From positions 2,604,001-2,668,000 of the forward strand of contig JBHGNT010000009.1 in NCBI GenBank assembly GCA_043228905.1: a stretch of 64,000 bases of DNA. The letters are read 5' to 3'. Each line of letters opens with the position of its first letter. Position 1 is the first letter of the stretch. Positions 41,632 to 54,400 of this stretch are shown piece by piece. The DNA is from Azolla caroliniana (taxonomy: Eukaryota > Polypodiophyta). Below the pieces are notes generated by a model. The model saw only the letters and a program-made list of their open reading frames with translations. It did not search any database and was not told where the DNA came from. The position numbers and the translations under genes were made by a program.

Positions 41632-44540
41632 TTTTTCCAAAACAAATATCCTTCCATTAGTTGTATAAAAAGGTTCATAACAACTACAACATACAAAGTT
41701 TTCCCCCAGCCCGTCTTGTGAAAGACACTGGTCGAGGAAACAAATCTAAAATAGAGAAAACAATCCACTAATTGTAAGTTATTCCTTAGACACAATGCAA
41801 GGTATCATATCCATAGACAACAACCAAAGTACTTATATTTGGAAACAAGCCCTCGCAGGTCATAGTTATGAACCTTTCAATATTTCTTCAACCTACTCCT
41901 GTCTATTGCAGATTTGAAGGCGATCCAATACATTATACTATCAACTCAACAAATATGCTTCCTCTTTCCACATCAACCATCTCGTTGGTTACCACCAACT
42001 TCTCATACATCACAAATTGGAAGGTGATCCAATACATTATACTGTCAACTCAACAAATATGCTTCCTCTTTCCACATCAACCATCTCGCCGGTTACCACC
42101 AACTTCCGGTCATACAACAACACATTAAGTCAATTTTCTCCTCTCCTCATGAGCTTATGCATCGGCCCCCACACCATCATCACTCATTCTTATAAAAAAC
42201 CTACAAATTGCTTCGTGAAGTTCACATCAACCATCTCGCCGGTTACCACCAAATTCCTGCACAGAGAGAATAAAATGTGTTTAAATTCCTCATCTTCTCA
42301 TGAGAATATGCTTCGGCCTCCACACCATCATCACTCATCCTTATCCAAACCATGAAAATTTCTTCATTAAGTCCACATCAATCATATCGCCGAATACCGC
42401 CAAAAATTGCTACACATACAACAATACAATGAGTCTTGTTTCCTCATCTCCTCATGAGAATATGCTTCGCCCCCCACACTCTCATCACGCATCCTTATAA
42501 AAAACATACATTCTTCTTCATCAATTCCACATCAAACAGCTCGCCAATTATTGCCAAAATCCTGTACATACCAACAATTAATGAGTCTAGTCTTCTCAAG
42601 AGACTATGCTTCAGCCCCCACACCACAATCACTCATCCTTATAAAAAAATGAATTGTGCTTCATAAATCGACATCAACCATCTCACTCACGCTGATTTAC
42701 CACCAAAATCGTGTACCTACAAAAACAAAGTGACACCACTCTCTTCATATGCTCATTAAATATGTTACAACCCTCAACACCTTCATCACTCATCCTTATC
42801 CAAAATTAGAAGATGCTTCATTTTCCACATCCAACATCTCACTCCTGTCACTCCACACGATTGCCCCTATCACATCCACCTCTTTTATGTCCTTCATGTC
42901 AAACTGTAAGTTAAAAAGAGTAAGAAGAAAAAACTATATACCTCACAATTATCTTTGAAATAAGAAAAGACTAGGAGGAGGGAATAGCCAACGTGATGGA
43001 GCATAATTCCAACGATCTTCATGTGATTCATCCAGCCATAGAGGTATTGGCCACCATATTTTACGAAGTTTTCACCTTTTCTTATGCACCTTTTCCGATG
43101 TTCCTTTAATACTATCATACTCTCCCTTAACTGTGTGCACAAAGTTGTCCCAAAACATCTTAATCATATCCACCACATTGTACTCAATGCCTTCATATTT
43201 CTTGTTGCAACGACACTTCCACCACACCCATAAAGCATTAACTGAAACAATATTCCAAACAAAAGAATTTCTAAAATATTTACCACCAACAATGTTTGGA
43301 CAGACTGCTTCAATTGTACTCTCTGACATACATAATGCTTCCGAGTATTGCTCCACCTCGTACAAAGATACCTGCACATTCAAAAAACCCTAGAAAACAG
43401 CCCCCCATGTAAAAACTGCTCCCTTATATTTACAAGAAAACATCCTCAATATTCTTCCCCAATACTTTTGAGCTACACTACAAGTACAAAATAAATGTTT
43501 TAAAGTTTCCTCCTGTACTTGGCAACATACAAAAAGATGATCATCGACTTGCCCTTTTAAATGAGAACCTATAGGTAAAGCATAATGAATCATTAACCAC
43601 TTAAAAGAAATTGCTCTCCGCATACATGGTAAAACCCATAAACTTTCCCAAAATGCCGCTATATATTGATGCGATATAGCACCTCATTCTCAACACTTTT
43701 GTGCAACAGGATTTACACAATGTCGTTGCATCAAAAAATGTCTCCCATATGCCACAGAGTATTGGAAAAAGGGGAGAATCCTACTCAATTGTTCATTTGT
43801 CGAGGAACAACCAACCAACCGTCATGCATAATTAGTTGGATCCCACTTAAGATGTGACGTTGGCTTACTTTGGAATACCCATATTTGTATTGCATGATCT
43901 GCCAAAAAAGGGCTCGGATCTAAGAAAATCTTCTTGTTTAACTAAGCAATAACCCTAATGGGTTTTTCGGAGGCTAGCCGCATAACTTCAGCTTCTTCAT
44001 CCACTAAATATAAAATACCATCATCGCGAACCTCATAAAATCTTATTTGACCCTGATTAGCATAAGCCCGAGCACCTATTATAACACCCAAAGAAGAGAA
44101 AAGACCATACCATGTATAAGTATTAGCCAAATTATGTTGCATTTGACTATTCTGAAAAGCTTGTTGAATCTGCTCAAACATCAAACAACCCCCACGCAAG
44201 GAAGATAAGAATTGGTTTTGTTCTCCTCCAAGAGCATTTGAAACCGCTCCCAAGCAGCCATAGAGGTAGCTGGTCTTGAGTCCAGTTTTCCCCACGATAA
44301 ATGCGGTCTAATTCCTAAAACACATAAACATAGAGCTATCTGTAAACAAAGGATTTTGTAACAATGGTTGCCTTAAAAATTGGGCTTCTGTCGCAGGAAG
44401 TTGAAATAAGAGAGCCTCTCTAATGTCCTTCCATGCCCTCAAAATACCTATAAAGAATCTCATAGAACCAACATTATGAGCCTTAATTGGAAATTCAAAG
44501 TTAAAGAACCATCGAAAACTATCTTGCCACTATCCTCCTA
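41632..44540 (-). mobile_element. L1-like LINE with exact 17-bp TSD
   Basis: An insertion of about 2.9 kb in minus orientation with a poly(A) end at 41632 and exact flanking 17-bp repeats. From the 5' side it encodes the inter-domain segment ILRAWKDIREALLFQLPAT and QPLLQNPLFTDSSMF, frame 43942-44295, then the zinc-type region GQVDDHLFVCCQVQEETLKHLF then CTCSVAQKYW (43390-43623), and the C-terminal NALWVWWKCRCNKKYEG (43072-43383). The RT catalytic part is missing, so it is 5'-truncated. Its 3' UTR contains a 150-bp tandem repeat array. Confidence 0.88.
41880..42890. repeat. About 150-bp tandem repeats in an L1 3' UTR
   Basis: The marker CACATCAACCATCTCGCCGG (with variants) recurs at about 41970, 42073, 42223, 42374, 42527, 42670 and 42826. 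The spacing is about 100 and then 143-156 bp. Units also share ATGCTTC, CCCCCACACCATCATCACTC and TTATAAAAAA. The first two units are near-identical; the others are diverged. Confidence 0.8.
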
Positions 44541-44557
44541 TTGGATCATGCTTGTTT
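44541..44557. repeat. 17-bp target-site duplication (right)
   Basis: Exact copy of 41615-41631. Confidence 0.9.
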
Positions 44558-44859
44558 ATAAATATTCATGTTTGAATTGTTTCATATAGCGGTTGTTACA
44601 TATATGGTATGTTGGCTAATGCATAGAGAATATTGGGTATTATTCAAACATGTTTTGGGACTTACTTTTACAAAAAAAATAATCCAAAATGAAGCTACTT
44701 TCACATTAGTTAGGAATGATTATTACAAAGAGATTATACAAGGAGGCTTATACAAAAATCAAGGAATCTCCCTCTAATCAAGTTCAAGAAAATGAGGCTA
44801 CTTACATAGCCTTTCGAACTAACTACATAATGTAAGTAGATACCTATAACTAAAAGCGG

Positions 44860-45590
44860 TGCCCTTCAGTGTCGGCTAGTACGAGCTGACTCTTGGGCCT
44901 ACAACGAAGGGAGGGTGGCATGTGAGTAGGAAACAACCAGCGTTGGGGTTGGTAGTTCCACCTCGGGCCACTTCCTCCTTGCGTCACCATAGGCGTGTTT
45001 CGTCATTTCTGCCAAAAGCGCAAATGAGCAGTGACCACGTCATTGGAGTGGCTGCAAACCTCGTCCAATTGCCCTCGTAGGCAACTGATAAGCGCGAACC
45101 ATATATCACTTCCTCCAGGGGGTCGTACCAGATCTTGGAAGACCTTTAGGAAACATGCTTTCCATACATACCACAAGGTGAAGCCTGCAATCAACATCCA
45201 AATTTTCGGGAACCTAGGGGATGCGGACTGCAAGCCTTTTTCAAAACGAATCTTGAGGATTTTGCCTCTCATGCATACATAACACCAACTATACGCGTTG
45301 AAGGCATCCGTTCACCTATCAACTGAGTGATCAATCCATGCCGCAACGCTCCACGATGTTGTTCCTTCCATTTCACATGTCGCAAGGAGGCGAGTCACTC
45401 TATCCCATACCTTTTGAGCTTGAGGGCAATCCCACAGACAATGTCTCAGTAGGTGAAAAGCAAAGTGGGCAACCTATCGGGCCGCCACATTTACCTAGGC
45501 ATTTGCCAACGGGAACCACATTATGACCGATTTGCCACCAAAAGAGCTTGATCTTTTCAGGCATGTGGAGACGATAGAGACCCTTATTTT
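44860..45590 (-). mobile_element. L1-like LINE fragment, GC-rich lineage
   Basis: The minus strand encodes a zinc-type region with ETLRHCLWDCPQAQKVWDRV-like sequence (about 45460-45380, broken) and the C-terminal frame 45003-45272 with IWMLIAGFTLWYVWKACF. It is markedly richer in GC than its surroundings and than the other L1 copies, so it is a different L1 subfamily or a younger arrival. Confidence 0.6.
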
Positions 45591-45728
45591 TACAATTTTA
45601 CGTGGAACATCTTATTTTCCAGCAATAAAGATGTATCATTCTAACTTCTATTAAGTCTTGATTTATAACTAAATCATGATAGCACAACATTAGACACAAT
45701 TATTTCATGTAAAATATAGGCTTATCAT

Positions 45729-45844
45729 AATTGTGTAAAACCTTTATTCCTCAACTTATATACTTGTATAGCCTTTTTGTAAAAATGTCTCCTAACTAAT
45801 GGGAAAGTAGCTCCTTTTTTGGAAAACAATTGTGTAAAACCTTT
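45729..45844 (+). mobile_element. 82-bp L1 tail with exact 17-bp TSD
   Basis: AATTGTGTAAAACCTTT occurs at 45729-45745 and 45828-45844. The 82 bp between end with CCTAACTAATGGGAAAGTAG, CTCCTTTTTTGGAAAAC, the plus-strand version of the L1 3' terminus seen at 38070, 41650 and 46046. It is an extremely 5'-truncated L1 insertion. Confidence 0.85.
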
Positions 45845-46021
45845 GAAGTGAAAAGAAGATTATCTAGATGACAAACTTAGGAGGCTTTTCTTTTAAACAA
45901 CTTGGGAGAACCATTATTGGGAAGCTTCAGAGGCTTAAGCCAACGCCCCTCAAACACAATAGTACAATCAAGATGAGGTCTCTCACATGCCATTTCGATA
46001 AGACATCATCACAAAAATTAC

Positions 46022-46385
46022 GTTTTTTTTTTCCAAAAAAAGTCTCCTTCCATTAGTTATAAAATTTTACAGATGAGAATGTTATATACAAATCCCCGTA
46101 GGAACGTGATAGTTCCATCTTATATGGAGGCCCACTAACTCAAGAAAGGGAGAGGACGACAATTGTTGGATGAAGGCTAATCGTTGTCTTTTGACTCTAT
46201 CGAATCTGCCCGTGAGGCCATCATATTGGCTCTTTAGAGTGCCTACAAGTTCACTCCATATCTCCTACAATAACACTACTTGATGTGTGGTTTGATTGGA
46301 AAATACCCATCTACACCGTTGTTTTCAAAGAATCCAAAGAGCTATTCGGCACAAAAATTAAGTTTTGTCTCTATTAAGAGTTTGT
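46022..46385 (-). mobile_element. L1-like LINE 3' end (left half of an inverted pair)
   Basis: The poly(A) end appears as T run 46023-46032; the next 300 bp match the 3' end of the L1 at 38040-40500, including the C-terminal coding segment. It faces away from the plus-strand copy that follows. Confidence 0.8.
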
Positions 46386-46830
46386 TAATGTTCATTTCTC
46401 GAATAAGCAAATCTCAAGTTGTGTTGGACTTGGTCAACCCAATAACTCTTTGGATTTTATGGAAACAACGATGTAGACGGGTCTTCTCCAACCAAAGCGC
46501 GCAACCAATAATGTTAATGCAAGAGATATGGAGTGAAGTTGTAGCCACTCTAAAGAGCAAATATGATGGCCTCAAGGGCAACTCCGATAGAGTTGAAAGA
46601 CAATGACGAGCCTTTATCCAACAATGGTCGTTCTCTCCCTTTCTTGCCTTTTCTCTCTCACTTTCACGTTCTACCTTTACCCAACATATCATAGTAATCA
46701 GAAATGCTTTATATGGGCATCCACATAAGATGGACCTATCGTGTCCCTATAGGGATTTGTATATAATAATCTCATTTGTAAAATCTTTATAACTAATGGA
46801 AGGAGTTTTTTTTTGGAAAAAAAAAAGAAA
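46386..46830 (+). mobile_element. L1-like LINE 3' end (right half of an inverted pair)
   Basis: The frame 46280-46606 ends with ITLWILWKQRCRRVFSNQS and EIWSEVVATLKSKYDGLKG, the L1 ORF2 C-terminus. The 3' UTR follows and ends in TAACTAATGGAAGGAGTTTT and an A run at about 46819-46828. With 46022-46385 it makes a large inverted repeat with both poly(A) ends outward. Confidence 0.8.
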
Positions 46831-48978
46831 CAAAGCTACACAACCCATATTGTTTTAGTATGATTGGTCACTTCTTCTTTTTTACATTTTGTTTTCTTCT
46901 TCTCTCAATGTAAGGTGGTATAACAAGATGTTCATTTACAAGATGAAAGTCTTGTCCATGCAAGTCTTTTATATTGATTACTTTGTTATGAACTTGTTGT
47001 ACAACCAATTTGGTTTGATTTTGAATATTATGGATGTGCATGATCCATCTCAAACACAACTCTGAAGTAAGAAAGCATATCACATGTTGGGGTTTGAATA
47101 TGGTTTGACCTTTAGTTGCGTTATTCACAAAATCCTAAACTTAATGACAAGATCACTCAACGAACATTAAATTCTTTTGTGTGTATGATTTGATGCTTAA
47201 AGTTTATCTGAAATGGTGTATTAGGAATCTTTGGACTTATTTTTAGGTTACTTGTTTTACAAAGAGAAGTGGAAACCAATCAAATGATGGTTACAACTTA
47301 CCAGAGTGCACAAATTCTACACTTTGTGGTATTTGTCAAAAATAGTATCCCCCATATTCGATTAAAAAGACCCACTTATAAGGTACTCAAAATTCTCAAG
47401 CAATGTGTACATTTTACCACACGTACCTCATATTCTTATTCCATGTAAATTATGTTATGCTCTTCTTAATATGGTTAGGTGGAAGAAAAACACTAAATAT
47501 GCATAAGGAAATCGGCTCATCTTCCATCCTTTTATTGTATTGCTCAATATTTCTTGTATTCACCCTTAGTCATTTCCCTATTATTTGTTTTCTTCAGCAT
47601 ACTTTCTCAACCCACCTTGTACGAAGTGCGAATGTAATGTTTTCCCATCCTTCCTCAACCTACGTGTAGAATCACCTTCATCTATGAAGAACAACGATCT
47701 TCACAAGTATCGTTAATATATGATAGGGACATGCACATCAAATTATGTGTACTTTTTATTGCTAATCACAAAACATCGTTGGACTTAGCCTTTACTACTT
47801 GATCTAACGACCGACATTGAAGCATATAAGAAGTATGATGCATTCTCCACCATCCAACACCCATATCATGGTTTATATTATCATAGTATAGCTTCAACCT
47901 TCAATGGCATTATGTGTTGATTGGGATACATGTTCTTTTGTTGTCAATCACAAAAGTTTGGGGGGTTAGCTTTCCATGAGATAGGATGACACAAAAGTAC
48001 ATGAGAAACGTTATGCATTCCCAATTGTTAACACTCATATCATGCCTCAAGTTAATGTATTGAGATCATTTCAAGGATTTGCTACTACTTGAGAGAAAAA
48101 CATAATGAAATGATAATGCCATGGTATCAAAATTAATCTTGTAAAAATTTGTATACACTTTGAGAACAATGAATAGCTTACTCCATAGTTAATGTGACAA
48201 TGACTATTTTTTAATGAATTAAGAAAATTGATGGTTGCAATTTCTCACATTCGACACATCAGTGGGCCTATTTTGGACTTAATGACTAACCTAATACATT
48301 GCACATGTAATTATTGAGGAGGCATTGAATCCAAAGGTAGACCCATCATATGATGATCAACACCACAATTAAAAAAATAGTGGTGATATGTTGGGTTAAT
48401 TGGTACATAACGGGCTAGCTACCCTTTTGGTCACATTAGTAATTTTCTCTTGTTGCAAGGTTGGTAAGGCTCATCATTGATATCCACCAATTTCCAAGCT
48501 ACATGTATATGCGTCCCTTCACTATAGGTTACTCATATGTGCCATGATATGTTCACATGCAAGTCATATACACTTCACAACTTGGGATGTTGAGTCAAAT
48601 GGAATACTTGCTTTTAAATAGAAATATGTACACTTGCGTTCATAAGTCAAGGTACTTGCATTGTGTGTATGAACATTTCCCATATTTTACCTTTGGATTA
48701 ATAAGCACTAAAACACTTATAAAAGAAATAGGACAATATATCAATGTAAAATCAAAACCAACTTGAGTTTGATTTTTCGAAATGAGTGATTAATATACAT
48801 TATATTTTCATTATGTTCATTTTGGTAACGAAAATAAAGATGTCTTCATCAATATTGACGAGGATGTATGCTTAATTAATGGGAGTTTTCATATTTTTGT
48901 ACAGTTAGTAGGATAATTGCATAGTGATTTGAACATGTCATCCTTAGTGGCTTATAAATGCCGTACAAGAGGATTTCA
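46831..48978. other. Intergenic region downstream of SLAH
   Basis: AT-rich. A minus-strand frame at 46868-47128 (86 codons) and a plus-strand frame at 47403-47669 (88 codons) show no family features that I recognise. No clear repeats. Confidence 0.45.
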
Positions 48979-51486
48979 TTATTTTGCAAACATGCTCTTA
49001 TCTCCACACTTTCCACAAAATGGTAAATGGTCCTCTTGTAATGCCTTAATCTTCCGTTTTATTTTTGCCTCTCCACTTATAGCAATAGCCATGTCATTCG
49101 GAAACATTGTACGCCATATGAACACATTGAGAACAGTAAAGATGCTAAGTGAACACACAATGATAGAAGATATTGCAGAAAGTAAGAGGGCAAGTCCTTG
49201 TGTAAATGGATTGTTTATCTTTTGAGAATAATGGATGGTTGCAATAGCTAATGCAGTCATTGGAAAGGTGTAAGCCCACCATGAAATCGTAAACCTATTA
49301 GAAAATGTCAACAAACAAAGATGTGAAAAATCATTACACAAAGGAACAACTCGAACAACTATTAAACCTCTTGTTTACGAATGTATAAAAGGAATAGTGA
49401 AATAGATGGACCTATGTCATTTTCCAAGGAAGAAAACATCATAAAGAAAGCAACAATAACTTGTTAAAACAAGCCTCACCATTTCCACAAATTTATTTGG
49501 TGTTCTTGTTGGTTATAAAAGAACAAGTAAATCTTCGTGTTGAAATATTGTCTATATTAACTTTCTAGGCTAGGTTTCTGGAGATTATTAATAAAAGGGT
49601 GGAATCATATTGAAAGATATTTGGCTCAAAGTGTATTCTTGTGCATGAATTCATCAAATACAATTTATGACCACGTTATAACCATGAATCATGAGTTTAC
49701 CTAAAGCCACAAAAAAGGTTGACTCGAACCACCTTCAAGAAGAAATCAATTAGATTAGTAATCTATCTCACACGTAAAAAGTATACTAGATTGTACATAC
49801 GTGCACAAACAAAATACCTATAAATGCACAGATGATATGATACCATATTCTTACCAAAGATGAGAGGAGGAATAAACCTACAAAGTAGGAAATTCTTGAA
49901 ACAATATCGAAGTCATCAACAATCTTGGCCCAAGCTACACTTGCAGTACTTGGAGCTGCAACAAAGAGGAAAAATACAGGATGGAGTTCCTTCGGGATAG
50001 TTGTAGTTGTAGGCAACCTTTGGTACAATGTGACAAAAAGTACCAAGTAATGTGCAAGGCCCACTGCCCAAAAGAATATGGCCACCTCTTTCCATCCCAA
50101 ACTAGCGGTAAGAAGCGCTCCAACAAAATTTCCAACAAGAGACAAATGTGTCGATGGATTTGCAACCTTTGAGAGTCTTCTTTCACCCCTAGATAGCCAT
50201 TGGCCATAAATCTTAAGCTCCAAGGCTAAAATGGGTGCCATGAAGTAAATCCATATTTGAGGATATATGGTTTCACTAATAGTTGGAGGAACCCCTAGAG
50301 TTAAGAACATGCACGTTATCCACGGTGCAAAGAAAAAATTGATGCGAACTGGATGGTGAAATTCACGTTGTACAGCTTCAAAGTAAAAGACACACTTCAT
50401 TGCATATATAAAAAATATGATGGTAAATGACATGAGAGCGAGACACCATAGCGTTAAGTTGATAAGACGTGGCACTGACATGAAGAAGTGTAATGAAGGT
50501 TCAAATGCTAAAGTTTTCCAAAGGATCGTTTGACTACCTAGACCCAAACATATTCCAAAGAATCCAATTGGAAATCTAAGAAGAAATGGCCATTTCTTAT
50601 CTCTTGGGAGTACAATGTCTTCTGATTCCTGCATAACACATTCATATTAATGGCATAATGTTAATAAATTAACAACAAAGGTATTAAAGTTACAAATAGA
50701 TGGTATGGAATATTCAATTGAAATTCGATGGCATGACAAATGAAAAGTCACCTTCAATATTTCAAGCTCAGGTCCCTTGAGAGCATTCAAGAAATTATGT
50801 GCATCGAGCTCTAATATATTATGCATATTGTTCGTTCCTTCTTGCTTTGATCCAGGTCGTGCATTCCAAAAAGTTCTCTCTATATGCATAGTGTTTGTCT
50901 TGAAGAAAGAATAATTGCCTTCATTAACAATTGGTTGTGGCATTGCATGAATTAACATATTTGGTTCTGTAGGATTGGCTTGAATGAAATGGTTACAATG
51001 TCCACAAGAAGGGGCATAGTGATGTGTGCAAAGGCTAGTTTCATTTGGACTATGAGTTGAAGCCACATTGGTTATTAACATAGGAGAATAATGTGCATCA
51101 AATTGAGGAACAATTTTCTCATGATCTTCATGTGGCCAAGTTATAACTCCTTTATGATTATTACATCTCGAAGACATTATATTGGGATGAGGATAATTTC
51201 CTTTCTCAATGTCCTCATTTATTTTGGTATTACCTAGTACACCATCAATAACATTATGCAAAGCTTGTGGTTTTCCTTCTCCAACATGATCAATTGAACA
51301 CTTTGAAGCATGAACTTGTGCATTTATCGATTTTATAGTTTGATCTCTATTTAGGCACCCCATAATTGGGAATAATGATTCACACCACCTAAGCAAAAAA
51401 GAGAAGTTTGAGCAATGAATCAAAGGTATTTGAGATGTTTTCCTCGATAGGGTGAGTATAGGATACTCCTTTGATGTGAAAATCAT
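48979..51486 (-). CDS. S-type anion channel, SLAH2/SLAH3-like
   Basis: A plasma-membrane nitrate/chloride efflux channel of the SLAC/SLAH family, which has ten membrane helices. Minus-strand exons: 50752-51486 (donor AAG/GTGACT), about 49844-50628 and 48979-49294, giving about 611 residues, close to Arabidopsis SLAH3. Exon 1 is a hydrophilic cytosolic N-terminus ending NFLNALKGPELEILK, a segment typical of SLAH2/3. Exon 2 has WPFLLRFPIGFFGICLGLGS, HPVRINFFFAPWITCMF, ELKIYGQWLS, GERRLSKVANPSTHLS, LFVTLYQRLP and PKELHPVFFLFVAAPS. Exon 3 has SWWAYTFPMTALAIATI and MFPNDMAIAIS. The exon 2/3 junction is phase-consistent but leaves about seven residues fewer than relatives between LVRI and SWWAYTF, so the true site may differ. 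The start is uncertain: Met at 51363 or an upstream exon spliced at about 51390 are alternatives. These channels are opened by kinases acting on the N-terminus; this is family knowledge. Confidence 0.92.
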
Positions 51487-54400
51487 GTTAAATTGACAAA
51501 TTGTTATATCTCAAATAAGTTAACACATCAAGTGAAGCAGCTCCATCAATCATTAATTGTATCCTATATTGATAGTGTAGTACTACAGTACTACTTTACT
51601 TTGGACCACAATGTTCAACATGTATAAACTCATAATTTTATATGTAAGGTAGATCAAACAAATTACATAAGAAATAGGTGTAGAGGAAGCATCTAACTTA
51701 TAAACTCTTCTACCTTAAGAGCATCAAAGTAACTTCACCCGAAGTATATAGAGAAAAAGTTGACAAATTTTGGTTGAAACATACATGGTACTCATTACTT
51801 GATATTACTATTATATGGTATACTTGTTAAATACTATTTATGTATATGTGTGTGTGTGGGTATGAATGAATGAAGGAATGAATAGTTACATCCTTATATC
51901 ACCTTGAATGAATCATCATGTGAATTAACTAAAAACCATATGAAAGCAAATGGCTAAAGTGCAAAGAAATGATTCATAATGTAGAGAAAGAATCCAAATG
52001 AAAATTGAGTTGGTTGATAAATCACTATAAATGGAAACCCTAAAGCAAGAGTAGATTAGTGATATGTTAAGAAACTCTAATGCGACAGGTGATTGATTGT
52101 GTGCTTAATATCAAATGAAGGGTGGACTAATGATTGATTAAGGATCCCTCATCATGCGATCAAGAGAAGATTAGTGATCGATTAAGGAGTCCAAATAAAT
52201 ATGCAAGAAGAGAGTGGATTTATGGATTAATGAGGTGGTGGCATGCTAAGCCAACAATTTGGGTGGATTAACATAACACAAAGATGAGGCATTCATATAA
52301 TGAGAAGTATGATGAGGTACATCAGGAACACAATGAAAATGTGAAGATTTTGATATACATACTTGATAAGCAAGATCAATAATTAATTACCTCTTTATGA
52401 GCAAGTTAATGTGTGGTATGAATGAGAAAACAATTAAACAACCTTAGGTTTTTATAGACGTTATAATAGCTCACACATGACCAATCCCCACATGTTTGCC
52501 CCACCATTTTTAAGTAAGTCCTTTTTACACCACCCAGTGCCTCCAAGTCCTTAGGATCAACAAGACTATTATAAACTTTGTTGTCTATATACATTACATC
52601 GCTTCCCTTATAGGTATATTATCAAATATATTTATGTGTGTGTGTTTGTGAGTGTTCATATGTATACTACATTGTTCTCACTCAGTTAGCGTTGACACAA
52701 ATAGCTAAGCTTCATGTACTTTGCACTTCCAATATTTGAAGAGTTTTGCCTTTAAATTTTAGAAGAATCACATGTCATTAAAAAGAAACATCTTGAGACT
52801 ACCATTGAATCATCATACGTTTTGGAGCATTTTAAAAAAAGAAAGATTGGGATATATGTGAACATAAGCCATGTCGACATACTAAAATCAAGGTTTAATA
52901 CATTTTCATAGCATTCTTGTTTTCTATCACTGAGCAAGTTCCACTAAGATTTAACTACATCATGAAAAAACAATATTAAATGCTATAAATTCCAGGCTCA
53001 CATACCATGAAAAAGGATTAGGATGTAAATGTAAACATTGATTAAATATAGGATGTAAAAGAGAAAATTATTATATTACCATGGAAAGTTCCACTTTTTT
53101 TATAGAAAATAGAGAATTTCGATTAGTTGAGGTTCGTAAAATCCTTATTACTCATGACAATCTTATGGCTGCAGAATGCTAGTCACAACTTTAGAGAGAA
53201 TAAACCTAGAATAAACCTCTTTGGTTATTAAAACATGAAAACATGAGTGAGACAATGCCCAAACATATTTTAACTTTTAACCTAATAGCGATGATAATGT
53301 AGTGGGATGTAGATATTTTATCGCACAAAAAATAGGCCATTATTTCTCAATGTTTTTCCAATTTCAAGACAAAAGGATGGTAACTCACTTAGACCAACTT
53401 CGCAAGAAGTGCCATAAAGTGGGAGATTAAGACAAAACAAAGTTTTGCATAATTCAACGCATTGTCAGAAGTCTTGCACCATTTTAAGACGCTTTGGTTG
53501 GAGAAGCACCAAGTCTAATGGAGGAAAACATCAAGTTTGTGATTACCTATCAACAAAACTTGCTAACCCGAAGTTGATGCTCATTGAATATTTGAAAAAA
53601 ACTAAGTTGTAACAATCAGTTGCGCTTGTATTGCATCATGATATACCTCTATAACATGAATGATAAGGACATTGGCATACAACACATATTGCCACCCTCA
53701 TGTGGAAGATTGATACATACACACAAATGTATATTGGTGTTTGTATATACATATGTATACACACACTTGCCACTTTTGTATTAGAATAATATTATATTCT
53801 CAAATGACTAATTATGATCCAATCCCTTCATGACCATTATTAATCACCTTGCTAATGTTGATAATGGAGCTATTTTCATGTAAATGCATGCATAACTATA
53901 CCAATTTCTACAAATGGTCAATTGATAAGTGTTGATGGCTAAATTTTGTTACCTAAGATTAAAACTTAAAATAATCGATAAACCAATCAAATATCTAGAT
54001 TATAAGTATAGCTATATCTTTAATCTTAAATACTTGTATTATTTTCTTAGTAACATGCGTATATATAAAACCAAGTAGACCTGTATACATACTCACATCA
54101 TGCTCTTGAATGACACGCACCTCTCACTAATGATAAATGCATTAATTGTTTAGTCTAGTTGATATGACCACCACAAACATCAAGTAAAAATAAGACTAAT
54201 GCACTACAATATTATATGTTATCCTAAATCCGTGATATACTAATATATATCGTACAAAACATGTCAATATGTATGCAAATATACATTAGCATAACAAAGT
54301 GTATATGAAATTCAAAGTTGTTTGGAATATTGTCCAATTAAAAATTTGAAAATACATATAACAATGTTGACGAATATACAAAATCTTGGTAGTTAGATCT

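Noticed and set aside
41868-42666. Chain of plus-strand frames with recurring STSTISPVTT-like peptides
   Set aside because: They follow the tandem repeats in an L1 3' UTR and are on the wrong strand of the element.
42749-42958. Possible CRISPR-like or satellite array extension
   Set aside because: The repeat period is about 150 bp with degenerate units inside a LINE; this is a eukaryotic tandem repeat.
46868-47128. 86-codon minus-strand frame ending in a Lys-rich tail
   Set aside because: The Lys run comes from a T-rich tract; no domain recognised and no splice partner.
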